A stretch of DNA of 64,000 nucleotides from Halocaridina rubra (GCA_037179515.1 JAXCGZ010017012.1:1-64000), one strand, 5' to 3'; positions 1-11,945 are shown, counted from the first letter of the stretch. The notes: generated by a model from the sequence alone, not told the origin. Made by a program: numbers and translations.

Positions 1-44
1 CCCGTCCTGGTGTCATAATAACTTTTTTTTTTTTTTTTTTTTTT
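1..44. mobile_element. End of palindromic (foldback) element plus poly-T
   Basis: The first 20 bases match, in reverse complement, the terminus of the foldback element at 43530-44467 (core ATTATGACACCAGGAC). A run of about 22 T follows at 23-44. The rest of the element lies outside the window. As at 43418, it is inserted just inside a Tigger terminal repeat, which resumes at 45. Confidence 0.55.
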
Positions 45-104
45 AAATTCACCTATCGCTGCCGGTCTGGAAACCAAACCTCCATGATAAACGAGGGATT
101 ACTG
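45..104 (-). mobile_element. Tigger-type terminal inverted repeat, remnant
   Basis: Read on the minus strand this begins CAGTAATCCCTCGTTTATC, the same terminal sequence found at 18704 and, in variants, at 1579, 43418 and 44750. It is followed by TATATA (105-110) and then directly by element 2. Only the terminal 60 bp are kept, because the foldback element cuts the repeat. Confidence 0.6.
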
Positions 105-109
105 TATAT

Positions 110-1491
110 ACCTAGTTCTTAGAATAACGTGAAGATAGGTTCTCAAAAGTGCCGCGTATTGTAATTTTCGCGCAATGTAACGAGTCATTTTCCAAAAGAA
201 ACAATGATAATGGGCATAGATATGTTACACAACCGTACATAGACACAATATACCAAAGATGCAAGATAAGTAAAACTTATTTTATAAGTACATAACAAAG
301 CAAAAAGACCAGTAGTTATTTATATTAACATGGAAATAGTATACATTATAAAAGATATACAGACTTACTGTACAATAAACAAATTAATGCACTCTATTAA
401 GTAGTGGGCAACAGGCATACACTGGGATGAGCATAGTGGCAGTGAGCACAAGGATGCAAACGTTTTGCCGCCTCCGTATCAGCTGATGCACCCTTACACG
501 CTATTTCCCTGACAATATTATATCGCAAGTTTGTTTGCTGTTTGTTCTTAATGCTTTTTTTCAATTCTCTTCATAATATTTTATCGCATTAAGCAGTAGA
601 AGAGGAGGAGGATGCGGGAGAATGAACCTCTATCTGCAAACATTTTGCAGTTTTCGTACCAGCTGATGCACCCTCACACGCTATTTCGCTGACGATATTA
701 TATCGAAAGTTTGTTTGCTGTTTGTTCTTAATGCTTTTTTTAAATTCTCTTCATAATATTTTGATCGCATTAAGTGGTAGAAGAGGAGGAGGATGCAGGA
801 GAACGAACCTCTATCTGCAAACGTTTCGCAGTCTCCATATCAGCTGATGCACCCTCACATGCTATTTCCCTGACGATATTATATCGCAATTTTGTTTGCT
901 GTTTACTCTTAATGCTTTTTTTCAACTCTCTTCGCATAATATTCTATTGCATTAAGCGGTAGAAGAGGAGAAGGATGCGGGAGAATGACCCTCTATTTGC
1001 AAACGTTTTTCCCCTTCTGTATCAGCTGATGCACCTTTGCACACTATTTCCCCGAAGATATTATATCGAAAGTTTGTTTGCTGTTTGTTCTTAATGCTTT
1101 TTTTCAATTCTCTTCATAATATTCAATCGCATTAAGTGGTAGAAGATAAGGAGGATGCGGGAGAATGAACCTCTATCTGCAAAAGTTTTGTCGCCTCTAT
1201 ATCAGCTGATGCACCCTTACACGCTATTTTCCTGACGATATTATATAGCAAGTTTGTTCTTAATGCTTTTTTTCCATTATCTACATAATATCCGATCGCA
1301 TTAAGCGGTAGAAGAGGAGGAGGGTGGCAGAAAAATGCCTCCGAGGCGGAGGATTTTTTACTAAAATGAAAAAAAAGTTTTCAAATTTTCTGCATGTGCG
1401 TTATTCGCGAATTTCGTATTTTTTTACTATTACATTTTAGGGGCGTTATTCCAATTTCGCGGATTATATACATGTGTAACAAGCGAACTAG

Positions 1492-1494
<3 letters not shown>
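110..1494. mobile_element. Element 2: non-autonomous TIR element, complete copy
   Basis: The left end reads ACCTAGTTCTTAGAATAACG and the right end, in reverse complement, CACCTAGTTCGCTTGTTAC, so the ends are short inverted repeats bordered by TA. The same family, in opposite orientation, occupies 17376-18624; end fragments lie at 11946, 13608-14009 and 42130-42412. There is no credible ORF, and the interior is mostly a 181-bp minisatellite. TA target use suggests the Tc1/mariner group, but no transposase is present to confirm it. Family assignment is open. Confidence 0.6.
440..1330. repeat. 181-bp minisatellite inside element 2, five copies
   Basis: The motif cAGCTGATGCACCC recurs at 480, 660, 841, 1023 and 1203, a period of 180-182 bp. 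Each unit also holds a TTTGTTTGCTGTTTGTTCTTA-like stretch and a GAAGAGGAGGAGGATG block. Most units carry the perfect palindrome ATCAGCTGAT. Two inverted copies of the same unit lie at about 17520-17890. A short ORF starting at 774 is a by-product of the repeat. Confidence 0.8.

Positions 1495-1498
<4 letters not shown>

Positions 1499-1578
<80 letters not shown>
1499..1578. repeat. (TA)40 microsatellite
   Basis: A pure TA tract of about 80 bp joins the right end of element 2 (1494) to the left terminal repeat of a Tigger derivative (1579). Confidence 0.97.
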
Positions 1579-1581
<3 letters not shown>

Positions 1582-2882
1582 TGATCCCCCCATTATTGTG
1601 GGGGTTCGGTTCCAGGACCCGGCGCGAAACAGGAAAATCGCGGAGTAGGATCAGCCTATATGTACATAGATATTTTAATTTATTTTTACGTTTACACCGT
1701 ATAAACTGTATAAACCCTCCATGTACTGTTAACAAACCACCCTTTACTTCATAAATAACAGCATGCAAGCGTAAATTTATATGATATACTCATGTACATA
1801 GGTATTTTACAATTATTTTTACGTTTACTGTATAAACCCTCCCTGCACTGTTAAAAAACCACCCATTACTTTATAAATAACAGCATGCAACGTAAATTTA
1901 TATGTACGTGATAGGTAAACTTACCTTATCTATTATGGTTAGCATTTTCCTTTGCTGCTTAGGCTCACTACAAGAAGCCTTAGAAGATGAAGGATGCTTG
2001 GGAGCATTGCAAAGTTTAAAATATGCGAGTAAAAATATCACAAGCAAAACGTATTAATAAGCACAACATGAACGGCACACACAAGTGAGGCGAGACAATG
2101 GAAGATGGTGGAAGCCTTTGTCCAAAACGCTGATAGCGGTATCGTATTTTACAAGTTGCAATACTGTTAGTATTAATGTTTTTTACTATTTTTTACTCTT
2201 TTATTATTCTTAGGCTAAGAAATACGTTTTTTATCAATAAAATCATGAAACTACTGGAAATATAAATATATATGCTAGCTCACGTAGCTGCGACCCCAAT
2301 ACATTGTACGCTATCGGACACAAGCAAAACGTTTAAGCACAAAGTGAACGGCGCAAACGTGAGTTAGACTGAACGCGCCTTTGTCCGAAACGCTGATAGT
2401 GGTATCGTATTTTACATGTTGCAATACTGTTAGTATTTATGGTTTTTACTATTTTTTACTGTTTTATTATTCTTAGGCTAAGAAATACATTTTTTTATCA
2501 ATAAAATCATGAAACTACTGGAAATATAAATATATATGCTAGCTCACGTAGCTGCGACCCCAATACATTGTACGCTATCGGACACTATTTTGCATGATGC
2601 AATACTGTGAGTTATACTGTACGTACGTATATCAAAATTTGTTTTTTTACTATTTTTTACTGTTTTATTATTCGTGGGCTGGGAAATAAGTTTTTTTTTA
2701 TCAATTAGATAATGAAATATGTTTTTTTCAATAAAAAAAATGAAAATACTGAGAATTTTCATTTTTTTTATATTTTAATATTTTTGCATATACCCCAAAA
2801 AATAAAATAATTTGTAAAAAAAAAAAAACCGTGGTACAGTGAAAACGCGAACCAAGAAACACCATCCAGTGGGGGATCACTG
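1579..2882 (-). mobile_element. Tigger derivative 1, non-autonomous
   Basis: It starts CAGTGATCCCC after TA and ends GGGGGATCACTG before TA (2883-2884), so both terminal repeats and both TA duplications are visible. The left interior carries units of the CCCTCCATGTACTGTTAAC subterminal repeat (about 1690-1915). The right interior carries the CTCACGTAG/CCGAAACGCTGATA repeat (about 2120-2640). Between them, the minus strand at 1926-2007 holds the first codons of a Tigger transposase, frameshifted just after its ATG. At 2885 the next element starts with only the TA between them. Confidence 0.7.
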
Positions 2883-3950
2883 TACAGTGATCCTTTGCTC
2901 TATCGCGTTTTTTCCCTCGCGAATTCACTGTATCGCGATTTCTTTTGGCAATTTTTTTTTGGGGGGGTATACTGTATGCAAAAATATTAAAATATTAAAA
3001 AAATAAAAATTTTCAGTATTTTCATCTTTTTATTGAAAAAAAAAATCATTATTTAATTGATAAAAAAAATTTATTTCCAGCCTACAAATAATAAAACAGT
3101 AAGAAATAGTAAAAAACATAAATTTGAACATGTAACTCTGCACCATAGAAAGTACGATACCGGTATCAGCGTTTCGGAAAACGCAAAGGATAGCACCGAC
3201 ATGAGCTAGCATATATTAAAATTTCCAGTAGTTTCATGATTTTATTGATAAAAAAACGTATTTCTTAGCCTAAGAATAATAAAACAGTAAAAAATAGTAA
3301 AAAACATAAATACTAACAGTATTGCACCATGTAAAATACGTTACCGGTACCAGCGTTTCGGAAAACGAAAAGGGTCGCACCTACGTGAGCTAGTACATAT
3401 TGAAATTTTAAGTATTTTATTGATAAAACAAGTATTTCCTAGCCTAAGAGTAATAAAACAGTAAAACATAGTAAAAAACATTAATTTAGATATATAACTC
3501 ACAGTATTGCATCATGTGAAATACTGTCCGATAGCGTACAATGTATTGGGGTCGCACCTACGTGAGTTAGCATATTAAAATTTCCATTAGTTTCATGATT
3601 TTATTGATAAAAAAAAATTTATTTCTTAGCCTAAGAACAATAACACAGTAAAAAATAGTAAAAAATATAAATAATAACAGTATTGCACCATGTAAAATAC
3701 GATACCGTTATCAGCGTTTCGGACAAAGGCTCGCACCTACGTGAGATAGTTCATGGAATGCTATTGGCTGAAAGAGTGAGACATCTGTATCATGGGGTCT
3801 GATTGGCTTTTTCATTGAAGTTTGGTTCTCCCACCATCTTCCATTGTCTCGCCTCACTCGTTCAGTCTAACTCACGTGTGCGCCGTTCACGTTGTGCTTA
3901 TTAATACGTTTTGCTTGTAATTTTTTTACTCACGTATTTTAACCTTTGCA

Positions 3951-4109
3951 ATGCCTCCCAAGCATCCTTCATCTTCTAAGGCTTCTGGTAGTGAGCATAA
4001 AAGGCAAAGGAAGATATTAACCATAGCAGATAAGGTGAAACTCTTAGATAGGTTGAAAGAAGGAAAAAAGTTAACGGATGTCGGCCGCTATTTTGGCCTC
4101 AATGAATAA
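3951..4109 (+). pseudogene. Tigger transposase N-terminal HTH fragment
   Basis: An ATG opens a 52-codon frame beginning MPPKHPSSSKASGSEHKRQR and containing KLLDRLKEGKKLTDVGRYFG, the psq/CENP-B type helix-turn-helix that starts pogo/Tigger transposases. It stops at TAA 4107-4109, where the sequence jumps into AATAACAGCCGTAAAGC, also found beside the broken transposase at about 19140. The rest of the transposase, including the DDD catalytic core, was deleted. Any product would be a bare DNA-binding domain, but expression is not suggested by anything visible. Confidence 0.75.
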
Positions 4110-4350
4110 CAGCCGTAAAGCTGTTATTGGCTGCAGAATAATTTCCTCTGGCATCTACAAACTCATTACCACCTCATCCACGGTAAGTTTACCTATCACG
4201 TACATATAAATTTACGTTGCATGCTGTTATTTATAAAGTAAAGGGTGGTTTTTTAACAGTGCAGGGAGGGTTTATACAGTAAACGTAGAAATAATTGTAA
4301 AATACCTATGCACATGAGTATGTCATGTCATTACCTCCTCATTCACAGTA

Positions 4351-4354
4351 AGTT
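4351..4354. repeat. Target site duplication AGTT, left
   Basis: AGTT directly precedes the 5' LTR and is repeated directly after the 3' LTR at 11639-11642, as expected for a 4-bp integrase target duplication. Confidence 0.8.
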
Positions 4355-5174
4355 TGTCGTATGACTTCCGGTACGCTGAAGCCAGAATCTGAAACTTGTA
4401 ACGGTTGGTCGAGGGCACAGATGTTTTATTACATGCCCTCACTTTTATTGAGTTTTGGGTGCAGACCATGCTTTCCTTTGGGACCACCGCGATTTATGGC
4501 TAGGCACCTGGAACAAATGTGGGAGGCTTGTTTTCTGCATGTACGGCCCATGTTTGTAGAAAGCGTCAAGGAGATATATGACCGGAACCATGAGACTTAG
4601 CATCTGGCATCGAGTACCTGGTGAGGATGAAAGGCCAGGAAGTTAGCCATTTCCTAAACAACAAGAAACACAAACATGTGGCCCATACATATGTACATGC
4701 CCTGGAGAGTTACCCAATAGCCACGCTCTGACCTGGAACTTTTCCGTTCTATAGGTTTGTTGAAACACCCCGCCCCGAAATAGGGAGGGGCTCCACTTCG
4801 AACCTGCCGTTGATTTGCAGGACTAGATGTCACTCGAGTTCATTGGCAGGATTGGATGTCAAGCCACGCCCTGCCCCGGGGGTATTTCAAGAACCACCCA
4901 GGGCAGACACAGTTAGTTAGAACTTTGCCCGGGGCACGAATAGATCATAGATTGTGATAGTCATAGGGTGGGGGCATTGAGGCGTCGGATGTGTTGTACT
5001 CTAGAATAAATTAAGATAAAGGAATCACTGCTTGTCCATTCTTACCTTGTACCCGTCTGGTACTAATAATTATAACGTAGTGATAAACATTACGTCAGTG
5101 GTGACGAGCGGTGAGATAACCCAGTCATCTTACAAAGTGGTGAATTCAGATGGAAGTCCAAAAGTCATACGACA
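4355..5174 (+). repeat. 5' LTR
   Basis: Starts TGTCGTATGAC and ends GTCATACGACA, which are 11-bp inverted copies of each other. A polyadenylation signal AATAAA lies at 5005-5010. A GC-rich stretch (about 4760-4900, ending in CCCGGGGGTATTTC) may hold promoter elements, but no clear TATA box is visible. The 79-codon frame at 4361-4600 is repeated in the 3' LTR and looks incidental. Confidence 0.85.
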
Positions 5175-5884
5175 ACTTGGTGGCAGCGCAGTACGGATCA
5201 TCACGCCTGGAAAACATACGAAGAGACTCTCATATCAGAAGAAACCAGTGCGAAGAAAAGAAAATAAGAATGGCAAACGCAGAAATCCAACATCTCCCAA
5301 TTCAAGAAATGAGTGACGAGGCCAAACACCGGAGAATTCTCAAACTGGAGGAGCACGTACGGCGCCTACAAACTCCTGCCGACGCCGCTCCGTAGAGAAG
5401 GAACTTGGTCAACGCCGACAGAGAAACCGACGCCTCAAACATCGACGAACAGCCTGCCGCTCCGAGCCCTGTGGTGACACAGGGATCGCAGCAGGACAAG
5501 CCCCCACCCCGTGCCCTGGCTGTAAAGACGCCTCGAGTCAAAAATTCACTTTTATACCTCGACGGCGCAAATGTAAAAGACCTCGAATGTCCGTCCATAA
5601 TTCCCGCGACCGACTTCCTGAAATACTTGGGTCTGCGGATGAGAAGTGACGAGTGGTCAAACAGAGAATATTATGAAACTTTTAAGGAACTATCCCTAAG
5701 ATATTTCTTAGTAAGCCGAAGTGTGACCGGAGCATTGAGTGAAAATGCCCATTACAAGAAATATAAGTTGCCGGATCCGACCAAGAAGATGGCGATTCGT
5801 CGATTTTACTCGAGAGAAGAAGGAGAACCCCCTCTTTCCTTGCCTTCTGCCATGAAGTTCTTCAGGACCACCTCCTTAAAATAG
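5150..5884 (+). CDS. Gag-position ORF with one in-frame amber stop
   Basis: An ATG in the last 25 bp of the 5' LTR opens a frame of 81 codons that stops at TAG 5393-5395. The same frame stays open from 5396 to 5884. The first part is charged and could form a coiled coil (EEKKIRMANAEIQ ... RRILKLEEHVRRLQT). The second part is proline-rich (PAAPSPVV, KPPPRALAVKTP) and then has an aromatic/charged region (SNREYYETFKELSLRYFLVS). No zinc knuckle, protease motif or RT motif is visible. Position and basic composition fit a Gag-like structural protein, but I do not recognise the family. Whether TAG is read through or is a mutation cannot be told from one copy. Initiation downstream at 5405 is also possible. 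Confidence 0.5.
5178..5188 (+). promoter_or_regulatory. Primer binding site, tRNA-Leu type
   Basis: TGGTGGCAGCG begins 3 bp after the 5' LTR. It is complementary to a tRNA 3' end reading CGCTGCCA plus CCA, the acceptor end typical of metazoan tRNA-Leu. Only 11 bases match, so the primer assignment is an inference. Confidence 0.6.
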
Positions 5885-8524
5885 CTAAGTACTTGTGATC
5901 TGTATCCAGTGAGTAATGGGACAATTATTAAAAGAAATTGAGGTCGGTGGACGCCGCCATTTTATCTTGTAGTTATGCTTTGATTCAGCCAACCCGCCTA
6001 TGAGGGGTGTGGCACCTAATAAGTAGATAAAAGTAGAATTTCTGTACCCATTACTAACATGGATAATTTGTACTAATAGCTATAAGCAGTAATAAACTCC
6101 GTTTTTTGTTATAAGTTGAGTAATGTAAAGAAATTGCGTTGGAAGTGTGTTCCATTTATTTGTAGTAATGCCTAAATTGAATTTTAAGAACGCGAATGTA
6201 TTGATTTTAATTGACAAATTTAATATACGTGCAATCACTATTACAGTATATTAATTTCTTAAGCGTAAGAATTATAGTGAGAAATATACGTGCATTTGCT
6301 TTTAAGTTTTTCATAGACCACGTGTGATTTTCGAGAAAGGAATGCGGAAGTGACCAATCGATCTCCCAACCTCGTTATTATGAATATGTAGTAATTGTAC
6401 TGATCTTTGATATTTAATGTACGTGTAAAATCATTTTTTTATTAATTTCTTAAAGCGTAAGAAATCGAGTTAAGATTGCGCCTGTTTTCAAGGTTCTTTC
6501 TTTTTTTTTTTTTTCTCCGCGGGAGTAATGTTTTAGCGAAAGAAAGACATAAATGATATTGTTTTTTTTATTGGTGTTATGATGAAGAGATTAACATTAC
6601 GATACGTGTGTGGCATGTTTTTTTTTGAAGAATAAGAAATTTTGTGATATTGTTTAGAGATGAGTTTTTTAATTTCGCGCTATGCAGGTGAAAGTAAGAG
6701 TAAATTAGAGTAATTTGTGCTGTCCTAGAATAGGGGAGGTTTTTCAGTGTCACCCAAACGTAGCTTCAAGGGAGTAGAATGTTTGTTTGTTCGTTAGAAT
6801 GGGACCTAGGACTGGTGAGGCAGTCTGTGACCGTGCGGCCCAACCGAGATTTCACCTTTACTCTTCTTCAGAGAGATCGGGAAAGGGAAACCAACGTTGT
6901 AAATTAAAGGGAATTTTACAGAAAGGGGACGATTGTTTTGTAAGTGATGCAGCGAGTGAGGCAGAGAATGAGTATGAATGACCGGGGGTATAATGGGGGG
7001 GTTGCTCTAGGGGGTGAAATCGCGGAAAGCACCGTTAGGAAACATGATTGGGGAGTCTCTGCGAGGGTCGTTCCCCTGCTCCGCCAGGTTCTTCTGCATG
7101 CCATATCAGAGTATTTTTATGGGAGGTGATGCGCTGTTGCAATATCTAGTGAGGGATATTTTTGAGAAAGTGATTCTCCACCTGCCCAGATATGGTTGAG
7201 ATGCCAAGTTTGTTTTATTTTTGTTTTGTCCCCTACTCCGCCAATGAGATTATTATTCGATTTCCGAGAGATTCCAAGATAGATATTACGTGATAAAGGA
7301 CGTGAATCTATGAATGATTCTTTATTTTCTTTGCTAGCTGCAGTATATACATTATTTGTCTGAAGAGACATGTTAGATTGATAAAATAAAACTTTGCGGG
7401 TTTTAGCCATGATAATGTTTATCAAAATTATTTCAGCTTGGTCATAAAGAAAGAGTGAGAGCTGACACGAAATGACAACAAGAATGTTACACAGCTGTTT
7501 CCCGTATTTGAGAGAGCAGAAGTTGATCCAGAAGCCAAAAGAACAGGGGAGAAAACAGCGCCCACATGCGCACCCCCGTAAAAGCAAACAGACAGAACAG
7601 TTATAAGTCGAACTTCTCCCTGTTCTGGAGGAAATTCTGTTGTATAGTAATTTAAATAAGTCAAATTCGAGATAGTAAAAGAATATATATATATATATTT
7701 TCTGTTTGAATTGTTCATGTACAACTCCTTACGAGATTTTGAAACTTAAGCAAAATGCATTCTTTACTGTTGCTAATGAAATATACTTTTTGTGTTTATT
7801 ATTGCATACACAGAGATAGACTTTTTATATTCGTTGATACCCGTTTTTGTTATATAGTTCTTTTTGTATTGAAGAAATCTTTAAAATCTTACTTAAAGAG
7901 TTTTGAAAAGATTATCTAGAGATAACTATGGTTAATCCCTATCATTTTCATGAATTTTAGATTACAATTGAGCTAATTAAGATAATTGAGATTATTAGAG
8001 ATTATCTGCTGAGTTTTAAAGTTAAAATCAATGATATTTAAGTCATTATAAGATGTCGTTAAGAAAAAGATATTTGTACTTTTGTTGATAGTAGTAGAGA
8101 TATTGTCACATGTGATTGTAATATTTTGCTTTAATTTCATCAGAGTGTGTGTGCTTCGACTCAACCCTCTGATTTTTAGCAAGAAAAGGATTGTCATTAT
8201 AGACGAGGATGTGTATGCTGTTACAGTAAAGTCCTTAGCAATATTAAACAGAAAGGAATGGATTTATGCTTCGACAGTTCTGCAGTTGTACACTAAGTTC
8301 TTTTTGCTTTTGTTTTTTGTTAATGGGAAATAAGAATAGCCCTCTGACAATACACGTAAAACTTCTATCGATAGTCATTGCTAACGTTTGTTCACTTTCA
8401 TTTGTTTATTTATTATTTTATTATGTAGAGATACTCGGCGACAATTTATTTTTTATTTTCAGTACAAGTAAAAGAAAGAGGCCCGTCTCATCTGACACAT
8501 GGGTGGAAACCGCAACGTATTTCA

Positions 8525-8587
<63 letters not shown>

Positions 8588-10809
8588 CTGAGACTGACAG
8601 ATCCTTCTTCCGATGCTAAAAGAATGTTGCCGTCATCGATTCTTTTTTTTTTTGTTTTTTTTTCCAGCGAAGCTAGGCGATAATTGTGCCTACATTTTAT
8701 TGCAGTCGATAGATTGTTGCATGCTGTTATTGCATAAATACTGATAAGACATCGGTAGTACCGTAATTTGCATAAATATTTTTGCCACATGTCGCAACTG
8801 TTTAGAGAATAGAAAGAACTCCCATTGACAAATTGTGGAGCCAGCGAGTTGCCACTTATGCTCTATATATATACATAGATTATGACAGCAGGAATTTAAA
8901 TAGTAAAAGAGACTGTGTTAGAATGAGCATTACTATGAAGTATAAGTATAGAACTCTGTTCTTACTTCTGAATGCCAGTCTCCATTGTATATATATTGAT
9001 ATTTCTGATTTAGTATATTTATTTTTATTGTTTATTATTATTATTTTTTGATCATGATTATTAGTAATGTTATGTTGACTGATATTGTTGCTATCTCTCA
9101 ATGGCCTGTTGCTAATTATTATTTTTGTAATGTAATCAGCAGTAACCTGATGATTTGTATCTTTTATCTGAATTCATACTTGATGTTATTGTAGCCACTG
9201 CTAATAAGAATATTTCTTTAGTGGCTTTTCTCAGCATTTAATGATTGTTCTGTTTGATATCTATAGTAGAGTAATGCTATGTAGCAGTTTCTCAGCTAAG
9301 CCTTAAGTATCTTGGAATAATAATCTAGTTGTGTAGACACATACCTTCCATTACCACCCTATTCCTAGGCAGCCCCGACCTGCAAGTTCTAAAAGTCTTT
9401 AGATTTTGTCCTCTCAAACAAGTCCCTGTTGCCCATTGAATAGAGATTGCAATCACTTGCAGTTGCAGGGGAGGCAAAGTATAGCCTCGATTACCAACGT
9501 ATGGCCATTGTTGGTACCCCGAAGTCATAGGGAACCTTTCTTACAACTGTAGTAGTGACATAGGTTCAAATTTTCATCCCGAGGTCTGCTTTGAAGGTAC
9601 GTGTGGATTGCCGTACGGAAGAGAAATCGCTGTGACGTTGCAGGTCTCCTACGTGGTGGTCTTAGTCAAGATCGGCCGAGGGTGGGACGAGAAAGCCAGG
9701 CTGGAAGGATTAGAAAGGTGCATCGATCGCTTCCTCTTTGTCTTGCCTATCTTGGAAATGGAGATAATTTATGGTAGAGTACGAACCTGGGCCTGCAGCA
9801 AGGACGGCGGGGGAGTGAAAAAATGAAATCCCAGAGAGAAACCGTGGAATCGCGCCTAGCAAGAATTCATGAGCAAGGGACAGAGAAAACAAAAGTCTTT
9901 AACGTCCGAAAACACTCTAAAAAGCCATGTAAACGAATTGATGAAATCCCAGAGAGAAAGAAGGGTATTTAAAAATCCCTTATTAGTTGTTGGAAAGAAC
10001 AACCCATGCTTTAGAACTGAAAAAAATGGGAAAGAAAAGGTCCCCTTTTATTACTTGTTTTACCTAGTTTTAAGATAATTTTAAGCGACAACTCAGAGAC
10101 TCCTTTAAAGATAGTTTTGAATAAGTGCCTTTGATGGATTGTATGATTTGCACCGACAGTAATAAGTTGTCTTCTGTTTAAATAATATTAGTGTTTTGCT
10201 TTAGCATTATCATTGTTTGAATCATGATTTAATCTTTGTGTTCATTAAGTTTTCATATCAGAGTGTCTCTGAATAGGAATTGCACATTGGAATGATGAAT
10301 GTTTTCTGACTTTTCACATCGTAACCAATAGTTTGTTTCAGGAGTAGTTTTTTTAAGGCCTAATTTTAAGACAAATCAATGCCCCATAGTAACGATAGGA
10401 AGTTTTCATTTATGTTATTGTCTATCGCATTTTAAATGTTCGTACATACTAATGTTCTACATGATTTATCTTTTTACTGTAGCTAACCAACTTTTGTAAA
10501 TCTTTTGAAAAAGGAGAGAAGTAGACACAGTAACGTCATGATCTAAACTAACTTGTGATCTTAATTAGTATTTAATAATGAGTAGTTACACACTGAAATC
10601 CTAATGATTAAAGTTAATTGTATTTGTTGAATATAGGAATGTTTGTACTAAAGATTGTTTAGTGTTCATAGAACTAGGAATTCTTAGATGATAGCTTAAA
10701 TAATTCGGCCCCATTTCTATTGTAAACTAATGTTAGCTAGGATATGTCCAAGAGCTCTCAAAAGATATCCCATGCTTCGACTGAAATACGAGATATTTCA
10801 GTTTTGGTT
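5885..10809. other. Non-coding interior of the LTR element
   Basis: About 4.9 kb of AT-rich sequence without a credible gene. Short open frames (for example 6787-6981, 7117-7587 on minus, 8266-8619, 9608-9826) show no recognisable motif and read partly through simple repeats. No RT motif (such as YADD) or integrase motif was seen in any frame. Long non-coding interiors are typical of LARD-type elements. Confidence 0.6.
8528..8584. repeat. (CT)n microsatellite
   Basis: A CT tract of about 57 bp inside the LTR-element interior. It produces false RE/LS dipeptide frames on either strand. Confidence 0.95.
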
Positions 10810-10817
10810 GGGAGGGA
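10810..10817 (+). promoter_or_regulatory. Polypurine tract
   Basis: GGGAGGGA lies immediately before the 3' LTR. This is the expected place and composition for the plus-strand primer of LTR-element reverse transcription. Confidence 0.7.
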
Positions 10818-11638
10818 TGTCGTATGACTTCCGGTACGCGGAAGCCAGAATCTGAAACTTGTAACGGTTGGTCGAGGGCACAGATGTTTTATTACATGCC
10901 CTCACTTTTATTGAGTTTTGGGTGCAGACCATGCTTTCCTTTGGGACCACCGCGATTTATGGCTAGGCACCTGGAACAAATGTGGGAGGCTTGTTTTCTG
11001 CATGTACGGCCCATGTTTGTAGAAAGCGTCAAGGAGATATATGACCGGAACCATGAGACTTAGCATCTGGCATCGAGTACCCGGTGAGGATGAAAGGCCA
11101 GGAAGTTAGCCATTTCCTAAACAACAAGAAACACAAACATGTGGCCCATACATATGTACATGCCCTGGAGAGTTACCCAATAGCCACGCTCTGACCTGGA
11201 ACTTTTCCGTTCTATAGGTTTGTTGAAACAGCCCCGCCCCGAAATAGGGAGGGGCTCCACTTCGAACCTGCCGTTGATTTGCAGGACTAGATGTCACTCG
11301 AGTTCATTGGCAGGATTGGATGTCAAGCCACGCCCTGCCCCGGGGGTATTTCAAGAACCACCCAGGGCAGACACAGTTAGTTAGAACTTTGCCCGGGGCA
11401 CGAATAGATCATAGATTGTGATAGTCATAGGGTGGGGGCATTGAGGCGTCGGATGTGTTGTACTCTAGAATAAATTAAGATAAAGGAATCACTGCTTGTC
11501 CATTCTTACCTTGTACCCGTCTGGTACTAATAATTATAACGTAGTGATAAACATTACGTCAGTGGTGACGAGCGGTGAGATAACCCAGTCATCTTACAAA
11601 GTGGTGAATTCAGATGGAAGTCCAAAAGTCATACAACA
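10818..11638 (+). repeat. 3' LTR
   Basis: Nearly identical to the 5' LTR. Differences seen: GCTGAAG/GCGGAAG near the start, ACCTGG/ACCCGG, one extra base in the CCCCGCCCC stretch, and CATACGACA/CATACAACA at the very end. AATAAA is at 11469-11474. AGTT (11639-11642) follows as the target duplication. Confidence 0.85.
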
Positions 11639-11861
11639 AGTTTATCTATCACTTTCATTTAAATTTACGCTTGCATGCTGTTATTTATGAAGTAAAGGGT
11701 GGTTTGTTAACAGTACAGGGAGGGTTTATACAGTTTATACAGTGTAAACATAAAAAAAAATTAAAATATCTATGTACATATAGGGTGATCCTACTTCGCG
11801 AAAATTCCTCTACCGCATCGGGTCCCGGAACCGAACCTTCGCGATAAATGAAGGATCACTG

Positions 11862-11863
<2 letters not shown>

Positions 11864-11945
<82 letters not shown>
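11864..11945. repeat. (TA)n microsatellite
   Basis: TAAA then about 78 bp of TA, joining the end of Tigger derivative 2 (11861) to an element 2 end (11946). Confidence 0.95.

Larger units (their letters stand above)
4355..11638 (+). mobile_element. Young non-autonomous LTR retrotransposon
   Basis: Two 820-bp direct repeats (4355-5174 and 10818-11638) both open TGTCGTATGAC and close with GTCATACGACA or a one-base variant. They flank a 5.6-kb interior. A primer binding site follows the 5' LTR, an eight-base polypurine run precedes the 3' LTR, and a 4-bp AGTT duplication borders the element. I count about four differences between the LTRs (two substitutions, one 1-bp indel, one terminal substitution), so the insertion is recent. 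The interior has one gag-position ORF (5150-5884) and no visible protease, reverse transcriptase or integrase, so mobility would need an enzyme donor, like a LARD-type element. Superfamily is not proven; the tRNA-Leu-like primer site and 4-bp duplication fit Gypsy relatives. Confidence 0.85.
2885..11861 (+). mobile_element. Tigger derivative 2, split by an LTR element
   Basis: The right terminal repeat begins CAGTGATCCTTTGCTC at 2885; the left terminal repeat ends GAAGGATCACTG at 11861, followed by TA. The element runs 2885-4354 and resumes at 11639. The subterminal repeat broken at 4354 (ACAGTAAGTT) continues at 11639 (AGTTTATCTATCAC), matching the uninterrupted form (GGTAAGTTTACCTATCAC) at about 4180. 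It contains the transposase N-terminus at 3951 and several copies of both subterminal repeats. Without the insertion it is about 1.7 kb. Confidence 0.75.

Noticed and set aside
4361..4600. 79-codon ORF conserved in both LTRs (second copy 10824-11063)
   Set aside because: Identity is explained by the LTRs being recent copies; no motif is visible and its position in U3/R is unlikely for a protein.
8266..8790. Frames with Arg-Glu or Leu-Ser repeats on either strand
   Set aside because: They read through the (CT)n tract at 8528-8584 and have no other support.
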